The notes: a model not told the origin generated them from the letters alone. Positions 1 to 8,724 are shown, counted from the stretch's first letter. The stretch is DNA of 64,000 bases from Microglena sp. YARC (GCA_022414725.1 CM039463.1:83540172-83604171); one strand, 5' to 3'. A program made the numbers and translations.

Positions 1-993
1 CTCCCTTTCTGTCCTGTTCGTCCTGATTTCGAGCTCATTGTGCGTGTTGCGCGTTCCCTAGATCTCATCAGGAACTTAGATGACCAGCGCGCTTATGACG
101 CTGGTCTTGCTGCTGAGTATTTTCTGGCGATTCGTGAGTCTTTAGCTCCTCGGTATGCTCCTCCAGTTGCTGGAACTTCGGCCTCTCATGGTGAGTCTAG
201 TGTCGATCCTGCACTGTTGGGTTTCAGTGCGCTTACCCTACCCCGCCAAGAGTTCATGATCTTATCCATGATGCTTGCCAACATGACGGATGCCCTAGTC
301 AAGGTGTATAGAGACTTTGCTTCACCTCGGGATATCTTTTTGCATATCCGGAGGCAGCAGTCCGATGCCCTTGCCTCGCGTGTCCCTCTCTTGCTGAAGG
401 AGTATCATGCTTCGGTCATGGGCACTCATGAGCAGGTTGACGCTTTCTTTCGTCGGGTTCGCGGTATGTGCACTGACCTGCGCAGTGCTGGGTTTCCGCA
501 GACTCAGCGTCACGCCAGGGGCATTATAGTTCAAGGTGCGAGTCTGCCCCGGTTCGAAACGCTGCGGATTAAGTATGGTATCCTGATATACAACCAGCAA
601 CCTGTTGAGTACTGGTCCTGTCTAGAGGAACATAGGCAGCTAGATATTCTAAACATAGCGCTCCCTCAGTCGGATTCCAGGCATCCTGGTTGGTCCCGGA
701 CCGCTCCTCAGTTTCCTGCTAATGCTGCATTTCAGCGGCGGCAGAAGACTGGTGGTGGTTCTGGGTCGAACAAGAGGCGCCTGGAATGCACCTGGGGACC
801 ATGCCCCCACAAGGATGGTCACTCGGAGGACCGTTGCTGGACGAAGTTCCCTGCCCTGCGAAGGGTCCCTGGTCGTGCAGAACCAACGCTTCCTTCACCG
901 TTGCCTGCTAACCTGGCCCTTCCAGGTCACCTTACTCCAAAGCAATTGTCTTCCTTGCAGGCTCAAATTGATGGGTTTGCTATGCAGAAGTAG
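1..993 (+). CDS. gag: Copia Gag polyprotein (5' partial)
   Basis: The frame is open from the first base, so the start codon is outside the window and the visible part is 330 codons. It encodes the nucleocapsid/capsid protein that packages the retrotransposon RNA in cytoplasmic virus-like particles. The middle resembles the copia-type gag (UBN2-like) helical region. Near the end is a zinc knuckle, CTWGPCPHKDGHSEDRC (C-x4-C-x5-H-x4-C), in a basic, glycine/serine-rich context. The ORF ends with TAG at 991-993 and the same frame reopens at once into pol. I see no frameshift. Assignment rests on the zinc knuckle and on the adjoining pol. Confidence 0.85.
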   Translation, partial: LPFCPVRPDFELIVRVARSLDLIRNLDDQRAYDAGLAAEYFLAIRESLAPRYAPPVAGTSASHGESSVDPALLGFSALTLPRQEFMILSMMLANMTDALVKVYRDFASPRDIFLHIRRQQSDALASRVPLLLKEYHASVMGTHEQVDAFFRRVRGMCTDLRSAGFPQTQRHARGIIVQGASLPRFETLRIKYGILIYNQQPVEYWSCLEEHRQLDILNIALPQSDSRHPGWSRTAPQFPANAAFQRRQKTGGGSGSNKRRLECTWGPCPHKDGHSEDRCWTKFPALRRVPGRAEPTLPSPLPANLALPGHLTPKQLSSLQAQIDGFAMQK

Positions 994-1000
994 CAGGTAA
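985..1000 (+). other. In-frame amber codon separating gag and pol
   Basis: TAG at 991-993 is the only stop between gag and pol, which share frame 1. The frame stays open from 994 to 4698. The context is AAG TAG CAG GTA. This could be a programmed readthrough site, as used by some retroelements, or a single point mutation in an ancestral fused gag-pol ORF. A splice-donor-like CAG|GTAAGC begins right after the stop, and an acceptor-like CTCTAG lies about 33 bases on, but that spacing is too short for an ordinary intron. Confidence 0.5.
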
Positions 1001-4000
1001 GCCCTGTCCTATTCTCCTGCACCTCTAGGTTCTCAAATGTGTGTAGTCCGAGCCTGTCTGAGGGTGTCTGGCATGTGGATTCTGGGGCTGGAATGTCTAT
1101 CACAGGTGATAGATCTTTGTTCACTGTGTTTGATGTTCCACTGAATCTGCCATCAGTTCGATTTGGTGATGGTGTGGTTCAACGGGCAGTAGGTAAGGGA
1201 TCCATTGAGTTATGTAGTGATTGGTTACCAACACCAATCATTCTAACTAATGTTCTCTACATACCTCACTGTCCGGTGAACCTCCTGTCAGTAAATGCTG
1301 TGGCTCATTCTCTCCACTGCAAGATTTCTTTTGATAGTATTAGTTGCACTGCCACTCAGGGCTCTTCTATTCTCTGGTCCTTCCCTGCCTCCAGTGATGG
1401 TGTTTACAAGTTTGCATGTAGGCCTTGTTACACCACCAGTGGCTGTTCGTTTGGTGCTGACAATTACCCAGCTTTTGCACTTGATGTTGATGAGGACGGT
1501 GGAGTTGTTATCCCTACCACTCCTGAATGGCTGTGGCATAGGCGGCTGGGTCACCCCGGCTATGATGCCATGCACAGACTTGTCAAGAAGGGTATGGTTA
1601 AGAACTTACCCCTGTCACTCAACCAGGTCCAAAAACTGGCTAAGATCCCTTGTGATGCTTGTCAAAAGGCTGAGGTCAAACGTCTCCCTTTTCCTAAAGC
1701 AAGCACTACTCCGATCAATGCACCTCTCCAACGCCTTCACTTGGACATCATGGGGCCAGTTCATATTAGAGGTCTGCGTGGGGAGTTTTATATTCTGTGC
1801 CTCACAGACCAACACTCTGGCTATGCTGAAGTGTTGTGCTTGAGGACCAGGGATGAAGCTCCCTTAGCAGTTCAGACTATCATCCTCAGATGGATGAATC
1901 AGCTGCACGGGTTTGCCTTTAAGTGTCTTAGGTCTGACAGGGCTAAGGAGTTTATAGTAAAGTGGTTTGAGGATTGGCTGATATCGGTTGGGGCAGTGCA
2001 TGAGTTATCTTTGGCATACACTGCACAGCAGAATGCAACTGTGGAACGGTACAATGGGGTCTTACAGTCTATAGCTAGGAGCATCCACCTGGAGTCTAAG
2101 CTAACTAAGTCTTTCTGGCCCTATGCCTTCCTAGCTGCGTGTTACCTTCGTAATCGCTTGCCCAATCAGGGAGATAAGACTCCTCATGAGCTTTTCTTTG
2201 GGGTTCAGCCTGATGTGTCGATGTTGCGCGTGTTCGGATGCCCTTGCTACGTTACGTTAGTCAATGGGAAGAAGCGCAACAAGCTGGACGAAAGGGCGTT
2301 ATCTGGTAGACTGGTTGGGTATTCCCTGGTGAGTAAGGGTTATTTTGTTTGGGTTCCTAAGTTGCGCCAGGTAGTAGAGAGTCGTGATGTACTCTTCTAT
2401 GAGCAGTTTGATCATAACTGTATTCCTGGGCTATCTCCCTATGACGGGTCGCCGTATGTCTCTCGCATCCCTGCCGCTATCAACGGACCTATGCCTGTGC
2501 CTACGGTTAATTCCCTTGACCCTTTGCTAACCCCAATTGTCGACCGCTGCCCTGATCATGGGATGACCTTGCGTCCCAGGTCAGGGGCTGATGGTGCTGT
2601 ATTGTGTGTGAAGGCACTGGGCGGGCGAGATTCTGCAGTTCTTTCAGATAAAATCTTAGCCGAATCGCAGGGGGTCGCCAGGCCCTCCTCTGCGCCACAT
2701 TTCGTCGGTGAAGATTTAGGATTACGACAGCCTTCGATCATAGTGGTACCTGGATCAGGTCCATTGACTAATAGTCGCCAACCTCCGACCACCTCGGATG
2801 GCTCGCGGGTGTCGTTCATTCAGACGCCTCCTGTCGTCCCTGGTGGATTACTCGGGTCAAGCCCATGTGATGATGTAGCCGTTGCCGATAGTGCAAGTGA
2901 TGATCTGGAACACTGGTCGGGTTCCGATACTGCGTATGGCTGGGGTGTTCCGGTCGACCCAGGCTTCGTTGATATAGAGGCAAATAAGGCCGGCCCTGTT
3001 CAACCAGGCAGTAGTTCTGCACTGGGGGCTATACTACCGGTTACTGCTGATACTGCTGATATCCCCGCTGCTCATGTACAAGTACACTGCTTGTACGTGG
3101 GAGCATACATTTCCACTTCCACTGAACTGACCTTCAAAGCTGCCATGCTTCCCACCAACCCTGACAGGGATCAATGGCTTCTTGCTATGAAGGATGAGAT
3201 GGCGTCCCTACATGCCCATGGCACTTGGGCGCTCACTCCACTGCCTCCTAAACAGAGGGTCCTGTCTGGCAGGTGGTTATTTGTGAAGAAGGTTGGGGTT
3301 GATGGTTCTATTCGCTTCAAGGCACGTTTTGTGGTTCGTGGTTTTCTGCAGCGTCCTGGGTTGGATTTTCATGGTGCATATGCCCCCGTTTCTTCTAAAG
3401 CAGGTCTGAGGGTGCTCCTGGCTGCCATCCCTCATAGGAAGATGTTTGTTCGGCAGCTGGACATCAAGACTGCATTTCTGAATGCTCCCCTTGAACCTGG
3501 TCTGGACCTGTACTGCCACCAGCCTGAGGGCTTTAAGGTACTTGGTCCCAACGGTGTTCCCCTTGTGTGCAAGCTGATCAAGTCCCTTTATGGTTTGAAA
3601 CAGGCGCCCAGGGCTTGGAGTATGGATGTCAAGCGGGTTTTGGTTGCACATGGTTTTATTATGTGCAAGGCGGAACCTGCTCTGTATTTTAGGGGGGATT
3701 CTAATGGTGGGTGGAGCTATGTCCTAACCTATGTTGATGATTTTATCTGTGCTTTTAGTGAGCTGGATAGGTATGTTTTGCTGATCAAGGCTATGGAGAA
3801 AGCTGGCTGGGAGGTCAAAGAGATGGGTGTGCCGGTTCAGTTCCTCTCCTTGGACATGGCTTGTACACTTGACTCTGACGGCAGGTGTGTTCAGATCAAC
3901 CTCTCCCAGCACTCCTACATTGTTGATCTGGTGGAGCAGTTTGGTCTTACTGCTGCTGCCAAGCCCAGGTTTGGTGCCCCCATGGACAAGTCCACCGTCA

Positions 4001-4701
4001 CTGACCCCCCTGGAGAACCCCTGTCCTCTAATAGCCAGTACCTCTCTCTTGTTGGTGCTTTGCTATACCTGGCTACTTGCACCAGGCCTGATATTGCCTT
4101 TGCTGTGAGCTACCTGTCCAGGTTTTCTGCTCACCCTACCGTCCCCCTGTGGGGGGCAGCCAAGCGTTTGCTTTTGTATTTGAGGTCACATTCCCACCTG
4201 GGACTCACTTACACACACAGCCCTGATTTCTCTTTTACTGTCTTTAGTGACTCATCCTTTGCTGATGATGGGTCTGACAGGAGATCTCAGACTGGCTTTG
4301 CTGTCCTGGCTGGAGGGTGCATAGTGAACTGGATGAGCAAGAGGCAGCCTACAGTTGCCATTAGCTCTTGTGAGGCTGAGTATCAGGCCCTGTCTCAGGC
4401 TGCCAGGGAGGTGCAATGGTTGAAGAAGTTGAGGGTGGATCTGGGTCTGCCTTGTGATTTAGTTACCATTCAGGGTGACAACATAGGGTCTCTGAGATGG
4501 GCCAATGACTGGCAGCTCCTCCCTCGCAGCAAGCACATTGATGTTATTCATCACTACATCAAGGAGCTGGTGGAGGATGGTTCACTAGATGTTGCCTATG
4601 TTAACACCAAGGACAACTGTGCTGCCCCCTTCACCAAGCCCCTTGATCCTGCTGTGTTCTGGAGGTTTATGCGGATGCTTGGGATGACCGCTTCTTCTTA
4701 G
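994..4701 (+). CDS. pol: Copia Pol polyprotein (protease-integrase-RT-RNase H)
   Basis: About 1235 codons, uninterrupted. There is no convincing ATG at the start, which fits expression as a gag-pol fusion; residue numbers here count from the GTG at 1039. Aspartic protease has DSGAG at residue 14. The GAG-pre-integrase and HHCC zinc-binding region runs from about 163 (WHRRLGHPG) to 207 (CDAC). The integrase core has D near 235 (LDIMGP), D near 299 (RSDRAKEF) and E near 336 (TVERYNG). A Pro/Ser/Asp-rich spacer spans about 480-680. Reverse transcriptase starts near 755 (RWLFVKK) and has the catalytic YVDDF near 897. RNase H has SDSSFADD near 1070 and SSCEAEYQAL near 1111. All catalytic motifs are intact, so the enzyme set could be functional if the amber codon is bypassed. 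Confidence 0.95.
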   Translation, partial: QVSPVLFSCTSRFSNVCSPSLSEGVWHVDSGAGMSITGDRSLFTVFDVPLNLPSVRFGDGVVQRAVGKGSIELCSDWLPTPIILTNVLYIPHCPVNLLSVNAVAHSLHCKISFDSISCTATQGSSILWSFPASSDGVYKFACRPCYTTSGCSFGADNYPAFALDVDEDGGVVIPTTPEWLWHRRLGHPGYDAMHRLVKKGMVKNLPLSLNQVQKLAKIPCDACQKAEVKRLPFPKASTTPINAPLQRLHLDIMGPVHIRGLRGEFYILCLTDQHSGYAEVLCLRTRDEAPLAVQTIILRWMNQLHGFAFKCLRSDRAKEFIVKWFEDWLISVGAVHELSLAYTAQQNATVERYNGVLQSIARSIHLESKLTKSFWPYAFLAACYLRNRLPNQGDKTPHELFFGVQPDVSMLRVFGCPCYVTLVNGKKRNKLDERALSGRLVGYSLVSKGYFVWVPKLRQVVESRDVLFYEQFDHNCIPGLSPYDGSPYVSRIPAAINGPMPVPTVNSLDPLLTPIVDRCPDHGMTLRPRSGADGAVLCVKALGGRDSAVLSDKILAESQGVARPSSAPHFVGEDLGLRQPSIIVVPGSGPLTNSRQPPTTSDGSRVSFIQTPPVVPGGLLGSSPCDDVAVADSASDDLEHWSGSDTAYGWGVPVDPGFVDIEANKAGPVQPGSSSALGAILPVTADTADIPAAHVQVHCLYVGAYISTSTELTFKAAMLPTNPDRDQWLLAMKDEMASLHAHGTWALTPLPPKQRVLSGRWLFVKKVGVDGSIRFKARFVVRGFLQRPGLDFHGAYAPVSSKAGLRVLLAAIPHRKMFVRQLDIKTAFLNAPLEPGLDLYCHQPEGFKVLGPNGVPLVCKLIKSLYGLKQAPRAWSMDVKRVLVAHGFIMCKAEPALYFRGDSNGGWSYVLTYVDDFICAFSELDRYVLLIKAMEKAGWEVKEMGVPVQFLSLDMACTLDSDGRCVQINLSQHSYIVDLVEQFGLTAAAKPRFGAPMDKSTVTDPPGEPLSSNSQYLSLVGALLYLATCTRPDIAFAVSYLSRFSAHPTVPLWGAAKRLLLYLRSHSHLGLTYTHSPDFSFTVFSDSSFADDGSDRRSQTGFAVLAGGCIVNWMSKRQPTVAISSCEAEYQALSQAAREVQWLKKLRVDLGLPCDLVTIQGDNIGSLRWANDWQLLPRSKHIDVIHHYIKELVEDGSLDVAYVNTKDNCAAPFTKPLDPAVFWRFMRMLGMTASS

Positions 4702-4778
4702 GGATTTTTTTTTTTGGTTACATCGGTTTCTTTGATTTTTTTTTTTTTTTTTTTTTTTCAATCTGTTACATATAGTTC
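4702..4778 (+). other. Copia 3' untranslated T-rich segment
   Basis: Directly after the pol stop there are two long T runs (about 4705-4717 and 4737-4758). There is no ORF. These homopolymers are places where assembly length is unreliable. Confidence 0.6.
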
Positions 4779-4839
4779 TATGTCACCAGTGCCATAGGTG
4801 GAGAAGTAGTATTGTATGTCACCTGTGTCATAGGTGGAG
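4779..4839 (+). repeat. Two direct repeats ending in the polypurine tract
   Basis: A 25-bp unit, TATGTCACC(A/T)GTG(C/T)CATAGGTGGAG, occurs at 4779-4803 and 4815-4839. The second copy ends in purine-rich AGGTGGAG immediately before the LTR, the position expected for the plus-strand priming tract. The same pair, inverted, lies beside the LTR of the second copia element at about 61545-61605, which supports both LTR boundaries. Confidence 0.75.
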
Positions 4840-5139
4840 TGTCAGCATGAATTGCGGTGCTCTCACGCGTTTTATGACTTGGTGACTACTTATGTACTTC
4901 CTTAGAACTATCGGTCCTGACAGTACTATGTCAGCTTCCTGTTGACTGCGTCATCGGTTCTTCTGACACGCGCTGTCTAACCTGTACCCTGATCAGGTTC
5001 CAGGCTACCGCCCCCCTTTCCTCCGCTGGTGTCCCTTTATGGTTCCACTGTCTTTTGTAACATATTCTCGTCTCCGCATTTATAGATTGGCGTGCTGCAC
5101 ACACTAAGTCCACTCTCCGGAGTGTTATCCAAGCTGATA
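4840..5139 (+). repeat. Copia 3' LTR (300 bp)
   Basis: Boundaries come from comparison with the LTRs at 60943-61217 and 61218-61544. The LTR starts TGTCAGCATG after AGGTGGAG and ends AAGCTGATA. In the family the ends form an inverted repeat, TATCAGC...GCTGATA, not the usual TG...CA. A short hairpin-forming pair, CCGGAGTG with CACTCCGG, straddles the 3' end. To the right the sequence switches at once to viral coding sequence on the opposite strand. Confidence 0.85.
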
Positions 5140-5323
5140 CCTTCACTCCGGGACCAATAGCAACAAAAGCGTTTTGTACATTCAATTGGTCTGTAAGATC
5201 ATTGTAAGACCCTGAAAAAAAGGGGGGCTTGTTTATAAGTGCGTTATAGTCTCCTGAAAAACTGTTGGTGATCTTTTTGGTGTCTCTGGGCTGAGCAAAT
5301 AAATACTGAGAGGTGTTGTACAT
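5140..5323 (-). pseudogene. Viral fibre-like protein, N-terminal fragment cut by copia LTR
   Basis: Reading leftward from an ATG at 5321-5323, about 61 codons are open before the LTR boundary; the frame then runs on into LTR sequence. It contains two copies of a motif, FSGDYNALINKP and FSGSYNDLTDQ. The SGxYNDLxNKP pattern is common in phage tail fibres and in attachment or fibre-like proteins of other dsDNA viruses. The protein could form the distal fibre of the virion; the C-terminal part is lost. A longer reading from 5401 is unlikely because its start is the antisense of a Lys-Thr repeat in the divergent gene. Role is inferred from the motif only. Confidence 0.6.
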
Positions 5324-5346
5324 TAATTTATAACATAATTTAAACC

Positions 5347-5958
5347 ATGAGGTCCAGAAAAAATGTGGGGAAAACAAAAACAAAAACAAAAACAAATACA
5401 ATCAAACAAAGAGGGAATACTACAAACCAAAGAGCAACAACAATTAATGTTAAATTACCTGCTGATAGGACACTCCTTCGAATGATGGGATTCAACCCTT
5501 ATGCATATGTAATAGAGATCCCAAAACAACCCCATCAAAATATGATAGCTCAGGCTGTAAATGGGGTATCTGCTGTAGAACAGCTTGCTAGATCTGCGAG
5601 GGCTGCCATGACTCAACAAAACACTGCACCACAAAATGTGTTTCAAGGAACTAGGACGTGTATAGACCACTTACCTAGACCACCTTCCTCTCGACCATCT
5701 CCGTCTAATGCCAATTATGCAGCACCTAAAAAACGGTATGATTTGAGGCAGTCACTAGATAGATTTGACTTCAGGCACGCATCACCAGATTCAAGTGGCC
5801 AATCTAAGAGGGAGGTGCTTGCAATTGCAACCGAATACCAAGAACGTTCTAATGAGCCTGGATTACAAAGACTACTTGACAAACGGAGAACCAAAAATCA
5901 TTATATAGATATCTATAATTATCTGAAAAATAAACTTTTGATTATTATCAAAATATAG
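5347..5958 (+). CDS. PLV protein of unknown function, basic, 203 aa
   Basis: An intact ORF with ATG at 5347, 23 bp from the divergent fibre-like start. The N terminus is a short Lys-Thr repeat (KTKTKTKTNT) and an Asn/Thr-rich stretch. The middle is mixed (about residues 36-80), then comes a Pro/Ser-rich linker (RPPSSRPSPS, about 110-125) and a charged C-terminal region ending in a hydrophobic tail (LLIIIKI). I see no catalytic motif, signal peptide or clear membrane segment. Its place directly before the capsid gene suggests a virion or packaging-related role, but I do not recognise the family. Confidence 0.6.
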   Translation: MRSRKNVGKTKTKTKTNTIKQRGNTTNQRATTINVKLPADRTLLRMMGFNPYAYVIEIPKQPHQNMIAQAVNGVSAVEQLARSARAAMTQQNTAPQNVFQGTRTCIDHLPRPPSSRPSPSNANYAAPKKRYDLRQSLDRFDFRHASPDSSGQSKREVLAIATEYQERSNEPGLQRLLDKRRTKNHYIDIYNYLKNKLLIIIKI

Positions 5959-5980
5959 AAAGTATACCGGTATAAGCTAC

Positions 5981-7028
5981 ATGTCTGCATACCCAAAAAA
6001 CCTCCAGTACATTACAAAACGGATCTCTAACTATAGTCGAGCAACTAAACGGCTGTCCACCCTTAATAGTACTTCTGCAACCAACAATGGTGTGATTACA
6101 GTCGACATGCCTTCCAACACTTTGATAGATACTGATAGCCTGATAATGAGTTTCAAAGCAATCACAGATACTGGGGGGCATGCCAAGGAACATTGAATCA
6201 ATCATACAAAGGTGCGACTTGGAAGTGAATGGGCAAGTGATAGGAGGGTTCTCCAATTATAATCAGCTTTTTAATATTATTGCTGATACATCCTTTGGTG
6301 CAGATTGCCACAACAGACGTAAGATTGTCCAATCGGGAGGTGATGGTTCAGCTATTCCCATTGGTATTCCAAAAGATTATTGCATTTGTAATTGGCTGAC
6401 TCTCAATAGCTTTCAGCCCAGCATATTGGATACCAAACTCCTAGGGCAGGTTCGCCTTAGGATACAGCTAGATGGATCCAATTGTCTAATTGGGGGAGGA
6501 CAATTTATTCTATCAGACATTTCATTCAGTGTTGATACTATCTCAATAAATGATGGGCTCTTTGATGCCGCACACAATGCCTTTCTGCAAAATGGAGGTG
6601 TGTATGAAATCATGTTCAAGAACTATTTTTCATTTTCATCAGCTGCATCAAGTTATAGCCAGTCCACCAAATTTAGTGTGTCGTCCCAGTCGGTTAATTG
6701 AGCTTGGGGAATATTTTTAGACCAATCACCTACTGGAGCATTGGATGCAGTGACCAAAAACTGTAACACGTTCGTCAGGAAAGCGACTGGGATGGAAAGT
6801 GCTCAGTTCACTATCAATGGGACTTATTATCCAGATTTTAGGGCCAATGTTGGACAGTGTTTTTCGTTAACACAAAGTTCTTACAACCAATTGCAGGACA
6901 CCCTAGGAGGGTCAAGTCCCCTTTGTGATTCATTTGCAAGCTGGCGTGATAAATTCTTTGTTCTCTCATGCAAGTTCTGCCACAATGATGATGAGTTCAG
7001 TAATTTTTTCTATTATTTTCTAACTTGA
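5981..7028 (+). pseudogene. MCP: PLV major capsid protein, broken by frameshift and stop
   Basis: Similarity runs through three adjoining ORFs. The N-terminal part (5981 to ~6178) has MPSNTLIDTDSLIMSFKA; the next (from ~6180) has the hallmark PRNIESIIQRCDLEVNGQ and FSNYNQLFNIIAD; the last (6702-7028) continues in the same frame. These match the N-terminal jelly roll of PLV/virophage-type double-jelly-roll capsid proteins, which form the hexameric capsomers. Breaks: one extra base, most simply in the G6 run at 6173-6178; an in-frame TGA at 6699-6701; and an abrupt end at 7028 next to the following gene. About 345 codons remain. From family knowledge I would expect a longer C-terminal jelly roll, so a 3' deletion is likely. 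Confidence 0.8.
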
Positions 7029-7036
7029 AATTATAT

Positions 7037-7459
7037 ATGGAGGATATTGAACAACTCAGTAACAATTTGGAGGATGTGGAAGTGATTCAACCCAAAGCAA
7101 AGAGGGTCATGTCTCAGAAGCAGAAAGAGGTACTAGCAAGAGCACGGAAAAAAGCTTGGGCCAAGAGAAAAGAATTAGGAGAAATCAGTAGACAAGAGAA
7201 GCAGCTCCAGAAACAGGAGAAACAAGTAAAGCAACAAGAAAAGGCTACTGAGATGAAACTTCGTAAGAAGGCAGTCAATAAGAAACTTAAGACAACTATT
7301 GTTGTTAGTGATGATGACTCTGACGAAGACGAACAAGTGATAACAGATGATTCCCAGCCAGAATCAGAAGAAGTTGAAGTGAAACAGATGTCAAGACAAA
7401 TTAAAAAACGCTTGAACGTTACAAAAGTTCCAAAAATAAGCCAGGAGGAAACTGTTTAA
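7037..7459 (+). CDS. Charged coiled-coil protein of the PLV block, 140 aa
   Basis: The start is taken at the first ATG, 7037 (MEDIEQL); the frame is open slightly upstream but only with a TTG. Residues about 25-90 are a Lys/Arg/Glu/Gln-rich helix (KQKEVLARARKKAWAKRKE, then QEKQ repeats) predicted as coiled coil. An acidic patch follows (VVSDDDSDEDEQ, about 92-103) and then a basic tail. There is no enzymatic motif. Highly charged coiled-coil proteins beside capsid genes occur in related viruses, so a scaffold or DNA-associated role is plausible but unproven. The gene starts 8 bp after the truncated capsid frame. Confidence 0.65.
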   Translation: MEDIEQLSNNLEDVEVIQPKAKRVMSQKQKEVLARARKKAWAKRKELGEISRQEKQLQKQEKQVKQQEKATEMKLRKKAVNKKLKTTIVVSDDDSDEDEQVITDDSQPESEEVEVKQMSRQIKKRLNVTKVPKISQEETV

Positions 7460-7566
7460 CTGTTTAGACAGAAAATAATGAATGATGGGAAACGACTGGC
7501 TTATCAATCACTCTTCCCTGGGTCACCATGCCCTTTTTAGTAAAATATTATGTCCTGTAAAAATAG
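7460..7566. other. AT-rich intergenic spacer in PLV block
   Basis: 107 bases between the coiled-coil gene and the ATPase gene, with no ORF. It probably holds the ATPase promoter. I see no defined motif. Confidence 0.4.
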
Positions 7567-8427
7567 ATGAATATCACAGAAAACGCAGTCAGTAATTTTA
7601 TTCATAAAAAACTCGTTTATAAGCCAAACACTTACCCACAGTGTCTAAACACGTCTTTGCCACGCAACTATTTTGTAGCCCTTTTCATTGGGAGCCGAGG
7701 GACCGGTAAAACATATTCTGTTTGCCAATTATTGAAACAATATGAGCTTGCGTGTTTTGATAAAAACCAAGCTATGAGAGTCATTGTTTTTAGCCCCACG
7801 CATGATGCAAATCCAGTATTCAATTGTCTGAAGATTGATCCTTCTGATATTGTAAATGATTACAGTGACTCCAAGCTTTTAGAAGTTATAGAAGACATCA
7901 AACAAGAAAAACAAAACACTGCAGAATACAAGAAAGATTTGCAAGTTTGGTCAAAGTTTTTCAATGGAAAAATAGATGCATTGACATTTGATGAGATAGA
8001 TTTTCTTGAGAGAACTGCATACCAAAAGCCTACTTGTCGATACCCAAACGGTGCAATAAATTATTTTGTATTGGATGATCTGGTGGGTAGTAGTGCATTC
8101 AAAAGTGTGGGTAAATCAGCATTGACAAACTTGGTTTTGAAGAACAGGCATTTGGGTATAAACATCATGATTTGCTCGCAGAATTTGAAAGCTATACCCA
8201 AGAGCATCAGAACTAATACTTCATTGTTCGTTTTATTCAAGTTTGCATCAACCAAAATATTGGTACATCTGCATGATGAAGTCAGCTCTACTCTCACCTT
8301 GAAGAAGTTTGAGAGGCTGTATATACATGCAACACAGGATGAGCATGACTCTCTTGTTATAGATTTCACAGGAGACAAACTAAATAGGTTCAAGAAAAAC
8401 TTTGATATTGTTCTGAACCTGCAATAA
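7567..8427 (+). CDS. DNA-packaging ATPase (FtsK/HerA, A32-like)
   Basis: A 286-aa intact ORF with ATG start. Walker A is IGSRGTGKT (residues 41-49) after a hydrophobic strand. Walker B is YFVLDDL (166-172), with the paired acidic residues. A downstream strand ending in a polar residue, NIMICSQNL (about 198-206), is where this family has its sensor residue, and an arginine-containing segment follows (KSIRTNTSLF). Length and layout match the A32-like packaging ATPases of polinton-like viruses, virophages and nucleocytoplasmic large DNA viruses, which use ATP to move genome DNA into the capsid. It is the best-preserved gene in the block and the best single marker for phylogeny. Confidence 0.9.
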   Translation: MNITENAVSNFIHKKLVYKPNTYPQCLNTSLPRNYFVALFIGSRGTGKTYSVCQLLKQYELACFDKNQAMRVIVFSPTHDANPVFNCLKIDPSDIVNDYSDSKLLEVIEDIKQEKQNTAEYKKDLQVWSKFFNGKIDALTFDEIDFLERTAYQKPTCRYPNGAINYFVLDDLVGSSAFKSVGKSALTNLVLKNRHLGINIMICSQNLKAIPKSIRTNTSLFVLFKFASTKILVHLHDEVSSTLTLKKFERLYIHATQDEHDSLVIDFTGDKLNRFKKNFDIVLNLQ

Positions 8428-8460
8428 AACATTTTATTTTTTCTAACTGATTGTTAAAGA

Positions 8461-8706
8461 ATGGCCTCTTTGACACAAGAATACAAGCAAACGAATGAAT
8501 ACAAAAACTTCAGAGCTGCAATTTTAGACATGTCTCCTGGTCTATCTGAATAATTGGTAGATGTAGCTATTTCTGTACATATCAATAAACCATTGTTGTA
8601 TAGGGACAAGAAAGCTATCAGGAAAGACATGCTGAATAAAATTAAACCTGTTTCTGGTACTGAGGTTTTAGATGGCTTGGTTACAATACAAAATGTTACA
8701 GTATAA
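8461..8706 (+). pseudogene. Small PLV ORF (81 codons) with in-frame TAA
   Basis: ATG at 8461 opens a frame that reaches TAA at 8704-8706 but carries another TAA at 8551-8553 (codon 31). Both halves look coding: the first is MASLTQEYKQTNEY... and the second is ...KPLLYRDKKAIRKDML. The ORF fits neatly between the ATPase and penton genes (33 bp and 18 bp spacers), which favours one former gene with a nonsense change. I do not recognise the product. Confidence 0.5.
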
Positions 8707-8724
8707 TATATTCCATCTTATAAA

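Larger units (their letters stand above)
1..5139 (+). mobile_element. Ty1/copia LTR retrotransposon (5' end outside window)
   Basis: Gag, then pol in the order protease, integrase, reverse transcriptase, RNase H (the copia order), then a purine-rich stretch and a 3' LTR. The 5' LTR and primer-binding site lie upstream of base 1. Gag and pol are open apart from one amber codon, so this copy looks young. Its 3' LTR is embedded in a minus-strand viral ORF, so the element inserted into the PLV block to its right. A related, reversed and decayed copy lies at 61218-64000. Confidence 0.93.

Noticed and set aside
996..1029. Mini-intron between gag and pol (GTAAGC...CTCTAG)
   Set aside because: About 33 nt is below plausible spliceosomal intron size, and the frame is open without removing it; kept only as a possible lone donor site.
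1295..1843. 182-codon ORF overlapping pol
   Set aside because: Shadow frame inside the intact copia pol.
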